Of a stretch of DNA of 64,000 nucleotides, positions 59,927 to 64,000 are shown in pieces. The position numbers were made by a program, and so were the translations under genes. The notes beneath the pieces were generated by a model, which ran no database searches, was not told the origin of the DNA, and was given only the letters and a program-made list of their open reading frames with translations. The stretch is from assembly GCA_036500145.1 (NCBI GenBank), contig DASYCO010000077.1, forward strand, positions 102,174-166,173, written 5' to 3'. Positions within the stretch are counted from its first letter, which is position 1. Every line of letters starts with the position of its first letter. This stretch comes from CAMAVH01 sp036500145. GTDB taxonomy: Bacteria > Pseudomonadota > Alphaproteobacteria > SMXQ01.

Positions 59927-60604
59927 TCAGATCTCCGCCCATTGGCGAAGAAGGTTGTGATAGACGGCCGTCAGCTGCGTGATGCTGTGATGGTCGGGCA
60001 CGTCCTTGGCGAGGCGCTGGATGGCCATGTCCATGTCGAAGAGCAGCGTGCGGCGCGCGTCGTCGCGGATCATGCTCTGCGACCAGAAGAAGGCGGCGAT
60101 GCGCGAGCCGCGCGTGACCGGCTGCACGCGATGCAGGCTGGTGCCGGGATAGATGACCATGTGGCCGGCCGGCAGCTTCACCTGATGGGCGCCGTAGGTG
60201 TCGTCGACGACGAGCTCGCCGCCGTCGTATTCGTCGGGTTCGCTGAGGAACAGCGTGGAGGAGACGTCGGTGCGCAGAGCCTCGCCGTTCGGCATGTAGC
60301 GCACGGCATTGTCGGCGTGGTTGCCGAAGGCCTGGCCGCCGTCGTAGCGGTTGAAGAGGGGCGGGAAGATCTTGGAGGGCAGCACAGCCGACATGAACAG
60401 CGGATGCTGGCCGAGCGCGCGCACGATCGTCTTGCCGAGCTGCTGGGCCAGCGGCGACGATTCGGGGAGCTGCACGTTGTCTTTGGTCTTCGCCGACTGG
60501 TAGCCGGCGGTGACTTTGCCGTCGACCCATTGGGCCTCGGCCATCAGGCGGCGGAATTCCGCCACTTGGTCTTTCGTCAGGACATCGGGAATCTGCAGGA
60601 GCAT
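59927..60604 (-). CDS. piuC: PKHD-type Fe(II)/2-oxoglutarate dioxygenase (PiuC)
   Basis: 225 residues from the ATG 60602-60604 (MLLQIPDVL), as in the family; the TTG six codons earlier is less likely. Iron ligands GNHAD (H and D) and later GTSLHRVQPV, 2-oxoglutarate Arg in RGSRIAAFFW. Usual neighbour of iron-siderophore receptors. Confidence 0.92.
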   Translation of the reverse strand: MLLQIPDVLTKDQVAEFRRLMAEAQWVDGKVTAGYQSAKTKDNVQLPESSPLAQQLGKTIVRALGQHPLFMSAVLPSKIFPPLFNRYDGGQAFGNHADNAVRYMPNGEALRTDVSSTLFLSEPDEYDGGELVVDDTYGAHQVKLPAGHMVIYPGTSLHRVQPVTRGSRIAAFFWSQSMIRDDARRTLLFDMDMAIQRLAKDVPDHHSITQLTAVYHNLLRQWAEI

Positions 60605-60627
60605 TTGCCTAGTCTCGGTCAAGAAGT

Positions 60628-60670
60628 TGCGGGGCCATCTGGCGCCAGGATAGCGCCGAACGGCCCCGCA
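60628..60670 (-). other. Long intercistronic hairpin, receptor-piuC
   Basis: Outer stem TGCGGGGCC / GGCCCCGCA with an inner GGCGC / GCGCC stem, between the receptor stop and the piuC start. No T-run downstream, so likely mRNA processing or partial termination that lowers piuC relative to receptor. Confidence 0.6.
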
Positions 60671-60677
60671 TCGGTCT

Positions 60678-62852
60678 CTAGAACTTCACGTCGGCGGTGA
60701 TCAGCGCCGTGCGGCCGGGGGCGATGATCGCCTTTTCCGACTGCGGGCCGTCGAAGTAGGTCGCATCCGTCAGGTTGAGGATGTTGAGACGCAGATCGAC
60801 GGTTTCGGTGAGCTGGTAGGCCGCCATGGCGTCAAAGCGCCAGTAGTCCTCGACGTAACGCTCGTTCGTCGCGTTGCCGTAGCGCTTGCCGGTGTAGAGC
60901 GCGCCGCCGCCGACCATCCACTTCGGCGTGAACTGGTAGGTCGTCCACAGGCTGAAGTTGTTCGGCGCGACGCCCGGAACCTTGTTGCCGTCGTTCGCGG
61001 CGGCGGGGCCGTCGTCGACGATCTCGCTCTTGAGGTAGGTGTAGCCGCCGAAGACTTTCCAGTCCGGCGTGATGGTGCCCGACAGGCCGATTTCGAAGCC
61101 GTCGACGCGGGTTTCGCCTTCGAGCACGGTGTCGCCGAAGCTGTCGGTCACGCGCGCGTTGGTCTTGTCGGTGCGGAAGATCGCCGCCGTGGTGGAGAGG
61201 CGTTCGTTCAGGAAGTCCCACTTGGTGCCGACTTCGTAGCTCTTGTTCTTTTCAGGAGCCAGGTCGGCGGTGTCGACCGTCACGCTGCCGAATTCGGCCG
61301 ACGGGTTGAACGACGTGCCGTAGGAAACGTAGATGCTGCCGTTCTTGGCCGGCTTGTAGACGATGCCGCCCTGGTAGCTGGTCAGCGTGTCTTCGCGGCC
61401 GAGGTCGACGGCCGGCGCGCCGGTGCGGACATTGGTGTCCAGCTTGTCGACGCGGATGCCGCCCGACACTTCCCACTGCTCGTTCAGCTTGATGGTGTCG
61501 AACGCGTAGAGGGCGATGGTGTCGGTCGTCGAGTTGGTGTTGTTGCCGTTGAAGGTGATGCTGTTAGTGAACGGCTGGTTGTAGTCCGGATCCGACAGGC
61601 TCGCGTTGGGCAGCGCGCCGAAGGTGCGGCCCTGGTTGTCGAAGTCTTCGCGGCTGAGCTCAAGGCCGGTGACCAGGGTGTGGTCGATGCCGGCGGTGGA
61701 GAACTTCGACGTCAGGTCGGTCTGGTTCGAGAGGATGTCGCTATTTTCGTCGCGGCTCTTCGTGCTGCGGAGAACCTGGCCCGGAGGAGCGCCGGTCAGG
61801 TTCGGCGAGGTCGCGATGTAGTTGTTCGACGTCGCGCCGTAGCGCGTCTGGTTGCGGATGCTGAACATGTCGTTGAACTGATGGTCCAGCTTGACGGTCG
61901 CGATGTCGGCCGCCGTTTCCTGCTTGTCGCGGCTCTTCAGGCCGTAGAAGTTGTTGCGGTCGACGGAGGCGGGGCGGCCGGTGGCCGGGTCGAACGGAAT
62001 GCCGTAGTCGACGATGCCGTCGGTCTCCAGGTGGAAGTAGCTCAGCGTCAGCTGCGTCGTGCCGGCCATGCCGAAAGTGATGGAAGGCGCGATGCCGAAG
62101 CGGGACTGTTCGATGGCGTCGCGGCCGGCGACTTCGCCGTCCTGGCCCATCACGTTGAGGCGGAAGGCCGTGTTGTCGTCGAGCTTTTCGTTCCAGTCGA
62201 CAGTGCCGCGCTTGGTCATGTCGGTGCCGAGCGTCAGCGAGCCGGTGTGGAAGGTCTCGGCCTGCGGCGCCTTGCTGACGAGGTTGATGCTGCCGCCGGT
62301 CGAGCCACGGCCGCCGACGGCGGAGCCCGGGCCCTTGGTGACTTCGACCTGCTCGTAGTTGAAGGCGTCGCGGATCGTCACGCCGGCGTCACGCGTGCCG
62401 TCGACGAAGGTGTCGCCGCGCGAATCGAAGCCGCGGATGAAGGTGCGGTCGCCGGCTGTCACGCCGCCTTCGCCAGCGCCCAGGCTGATGCCCGGCACCG
62501 TGCGCAGCACGTCCATGAGGGAGCTCGCGCCACGCTCTTCCATCAGTTCCTTCGGAATGATGGTGATGCTCTTCGGCGTGTCGAGCACCGGCTCGGTGTA
62601 TTTCGGCGAGCTGAGAATGTCGCGCTTGTAGGTATCCTCGGGAGCGACGCTTTCGACATTCACGTTCGGCAGGGCGACGGGGGCGTCCTGCTGGACGGAC
62701 TGCTGCGCCACCTGGCCGGCGTCTTCGGCGCGGCTCGAGGCCGAGCCGACGGCCGTCGCGATGCCAAAGGCGGTGAAGGCGATGACGCTGTGGGACACAA
62801 GGCCCAGGCGCCGATTCTGCTGGCGCAGGTTCTTGCGATGGTCTTCAGACAT
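60678..62852 (-). CDS. TonB-dependent siderophore receptor (Fiu-type)
   Basis: 724 residues from the ATG 62850-62852 with GGAGGG upstream. Signal peptide (VIAFTAFGIATAVGSASSRA). Plug domain with PKSITIIPKELMEERGASSL ... VPGISLGAGEGG, and FIRGFDSRGD. The 22-strand barrel ends in aromatic VKF. Catecholate-type by its plug. Powered by the TonB system at 51-53 kb. Confidence 0.93.
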   Translation of the reverse strand: MSEDHRKNLRQQNRRLGLVSHSVIAFTAFGIATAVGSASSRAEDAGQVAQQSVQQDAPVALPNVNVESVAPEDTYKRDILSSPKYTEPVLDTPKSITIIPKELMEERGASSLMDVLRTVPGISLGAGEGGVTAGDRTFIRGFDSRGDTFVDGTRDAGVTIRDAFNYEQVEVTKGPGSAVGGRGSTGGSINLVSKAPQAETFHTGSLTLGTDMTKRGTVDWNEKLDDNTAFRLNVMGQDGEVAGRDAIEQSRFGIAPSITFGMAGTTQLTLSYFHLETDGIVDYGIPFDPATGRPASVDRNNFYGLKSRDKQETAADIATVKLDHQFNDMFSIRNQTRYGATSNNYIATSPNLTGAPPGQVLRSTKSRDENSDILSNQTDLTSKFSTAGIDHTLVTGLELSREDFDNQGRTFGALPNASLSDPDYNQPFTNSITFNGNNTNSTTDTIALYAFDTIKLNEQWEVSGGIRVDKLDTNVRTGAPAVDLGREDTLTSYQGGIVYKPAKNGSIYVSYGTSFNPSAEFGSVTVDTADLAPEKNKSYEVGTKWDFLNERLSTTAAIFRTDKTNARVTDSFGDTVLEGETRVDGFEIGLSGTITPDWKVFGGYTYLKSEIVDDGPAAANDGNKVPGVAPNNFSLWTTYQFTPKWMVGGGALYTGKRYGNATNERYVEDYWRFDAMAAYQLTETVDLRLNILNLTDATYFDGPQSEKAIIAPGRTALITADVKF

Positions 62853-62984
62853 GGATTCCCTCCGGGGTACCAACGGGGTTGCGGAACTAGCGACCTGGCT
62901 GGCTACCTGGGCGACCGGAGGGGCCGGAATTCCCTGTTGCTGGCTTGGCAAAAAAATGTGCCGGGTTTTCCGGCGTCGTACGTC

Positions 62985-63182
62985 TTACTTGGTGAGGATG
63001 AGCTTGCCCTTGCTCGTCACGCGAAGCCGATACTCGGTCTCTTGAAGAGTGAGGATCATCTCGCGCTGACCGCCAAGAAGCTCATGCACGTCCACTCGCC
63101 GAGGCATCGCCTGGGCGAGAACGCTAGCTTCTTGCCTTTGGGAAATCGCTTTCGGCGACGCGTCGCCTTCGGCCCCATCCAT
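62985..63182 (-). CDS. hmuP: HemP/HmuP family iron-regulation protein
   Basis: 65 residues. The C-terminal ELLGGQREMILTLQETEYRL then RLRVTSKGKLILTK is the HemP/HmuP signature. In Bradyrhizobium the family is a co-activator with Irr of heme uptake genes. It is encoded 132 bases upstream of the receptor, on the same strand. Confidence 0.85.
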   Translation of the reverse strand: MDGAEGDASPKAISQRQEASVLAQAMPRRVDVHELLGGQREMILTLQETEYRLRVTSKGKLILTK

Positions 63183-63268
63183 CCACTTGTCCTCTAAGTC
63201 CTTGCCGCCCCACGCGCTTCACGCGCTGTGGCAAGGCTTTCAGTGACCGCGATGTAACATGGGGGATA

Positions 63269-63287
63269 GTTGTTGCAAATCATTATT
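63269..63287. promoter_or_regulatory. Fur-box-like site upstream of hmuP
   Basis: GTTGTTGCAAATCATTATT matches 13 of 19 positions of the E. coli Fur box. It lies in the gap between hmuP and the MFS gene. A plausible iron-response site, not proof. Confidence 0.5.
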
Positions 63288-63356
63288 AATTACTTAGCTG
63301 TCATGCCGGAATTATATATCCAGCAGGCCGGTTAAGTTCTGACGGTCAGGAACCGT

Positions 63357-64000
63357 TCAGTCGCGCCGGCGCAGGCTGAAATGCTGCATGGGCAGGGCCA
63401 GCAGGCCGCAGCCGGCGATCATCAGGCCCATGGGCCGGGCGGTGCCGTCGGCCAGGAGCCCGACCAGGGAGGCGGCGACGGCCCCGAGGGCGAACTGGGC
63501 GATGCCGAGGAAGGCCGAGGCTGCCCCGGCGATCCGTCCATGCATGGCCATGGCGGCGGCGGTCGTGTTGGGCGACACGAAGCCCAGGGCGGAGACGCTG
63601 ACGAACAGCGGCACCAGGAAGCCGACGAAGCCGCCGATCCCTGTCACCGCGTTGACGCCGACCAGGATGGCGGCGATGGAGAAGCCGACGACGGAGCCGC
63701 GCAGGATGGCGCGGCTGGAATAGCGCTTCAGCAGGTGATGGTTGAGTTGCGAGGCGCCGATCAGGCCGACGGCGTTGAGGCCGAACAGCAGGCCGTAGCG
63801 CTCCGGCGGCACGCCGTGAAGCTCGATGAAGACGAAGGGCGAGCCGGAAATGTAGCTGAACAGGCTGCCCATCACGCAGCCGCCGGTCATGACGAAGCCG
63901 ATGAAACGGACGTCGCGCAGCAGGAACCAGTAGTTGCACAGGGCGACTTTGACGCCGCCGGGCACGCGCCGCTCCGCCGGCAGGCTTTCGCGCAGGGTGC
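63357..64000 (-). CDS. Bcr/CflA-type MFS efflux protein, C-terminal part
   Basis: Gene runs off the right edge; the visible 214 residues include ETLRESLP-like text just before 63965 (TLRESLPAERR) and at least five membrane segments (LLFGLNAVGLIGASQ, AAILVGVNAVTGIGGFVGFL). Bcr/CflA drug efflux family. Only the C-terminal half is visible. Confidence 0.8.
   Translation of the reverse strand, partial: TLRESLPAERRVPGGVKVALCNYWFLLRDVRFIGFVMTGGCVMGSLFSYISGSPFVFIELHGVPPERYGLLFGLNAVGLIGASQLNHHLLKRYSSRAILRGSVVGFSIAAILVGVNAVTGIGGFVGFLVPLFVSVSALGFVSPNTTAAAMAMHGRIAGAASAFLGIAQFALGAVAASLVGLLADGTARPMGLMIAGCGLLALPMQHFSLRRRD

Overview
The window is about 64 kb of GC-rich DNA from an alphaproteobacterium, probably in the Hyphomicrobiales (Rhizobiales). 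The support is a 2Fe-2S ferredoxin next to mnmA, a GTTC-N7-GTTC type SOS box, an HmuP-type iron regulator gene, and phage proteins typical of that order (DUF1376, DUF2303, spike-base type tail tip). The genus cannot be called from the sequence. It holds one complete-looking tailed prophage of about 43.9 kb (1646-45595) inside ordinary chromosome.

Left chromosome (1-1661): the end of a ferredoxin gene, mnmA, and a tRNA-Met(CAT) with its own promoter. The last 16 bases of the tRNA recur at 45580-45595, which gives attL and attR.

Prophage left arm (1640-8451, minus strand): an operon starting from a repressor-operator promoter near 8.5 kb. It runs through small phage genes, a DUF2303 protein and a ParB-like protein to a large serine integrase whose last codons lie inside the tRNA. 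Immunity region (8.5-9.8 kb): a self-cleaving S24-type repressor, a probable secreted accessory protein, and five copies of an 18-bp operator. Early right arm (9.8-18.0 kb, plus strand): a chain of overlapping (ATGA) genes with a Cro-like protein, regulators, two DNA methyltransferases (C5 and Dam type), and replication-type proteins with a short tandem repeat.

Late genes (18.2-41.7 kb): HNH nuclease, terminase, a protease-capsid fusion, a glycosyltransferase-like protein, portal, a collagen-like protein, connector proteins, tail tube, frameshifted tail chaperones, tape measure, tail tip, lysis cassette (hydrolase, holin candidates, nested spanins) and probable receptor-binding proteins. The tail has no sheath gene that I can see, so this looks like a siphovirus. 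Right end (41.8-45.6 kb): SOS-controlled umuD-umuC, then a leftward group of small accessory genes just inside attR.

Right chromosome (45.6-64 kb): a large autotransporter, a DUF1289 protein, a secreted hydrolase, then an iron-acquisition region. This has exbB-exbD-tonB followed by imelysin, di-heme oxidoreductase, imelysin and DUF1513 genes. Opposite these is a leftward unit with a TonB-dependent siderophore receptor, a PiuC-type dioxygenase and a PepSY membrane protein, with an HmuP gene upstream of it. An MFS efflux gene runs off the right edge. The TonB-ExbB-ExbD complex would energise the receptor encoded a few kilobases away.

The most interesting points are: (1) integration rewrites the C-terminus of the integrase, exchanging a 16-residue tail for one residue; (2) a canonical A AAA AAC slippery site in the tail chaperone genes; (3) a fused protease-capsid gene with a strong internal start; (4) a glycosyltransferase-like gene and a collagen-like gene inside the head module; (5) a nucleotidyltransferase-like protein inside the lysis cassette; (6) an unexplained small-gene cargo block at the right end.
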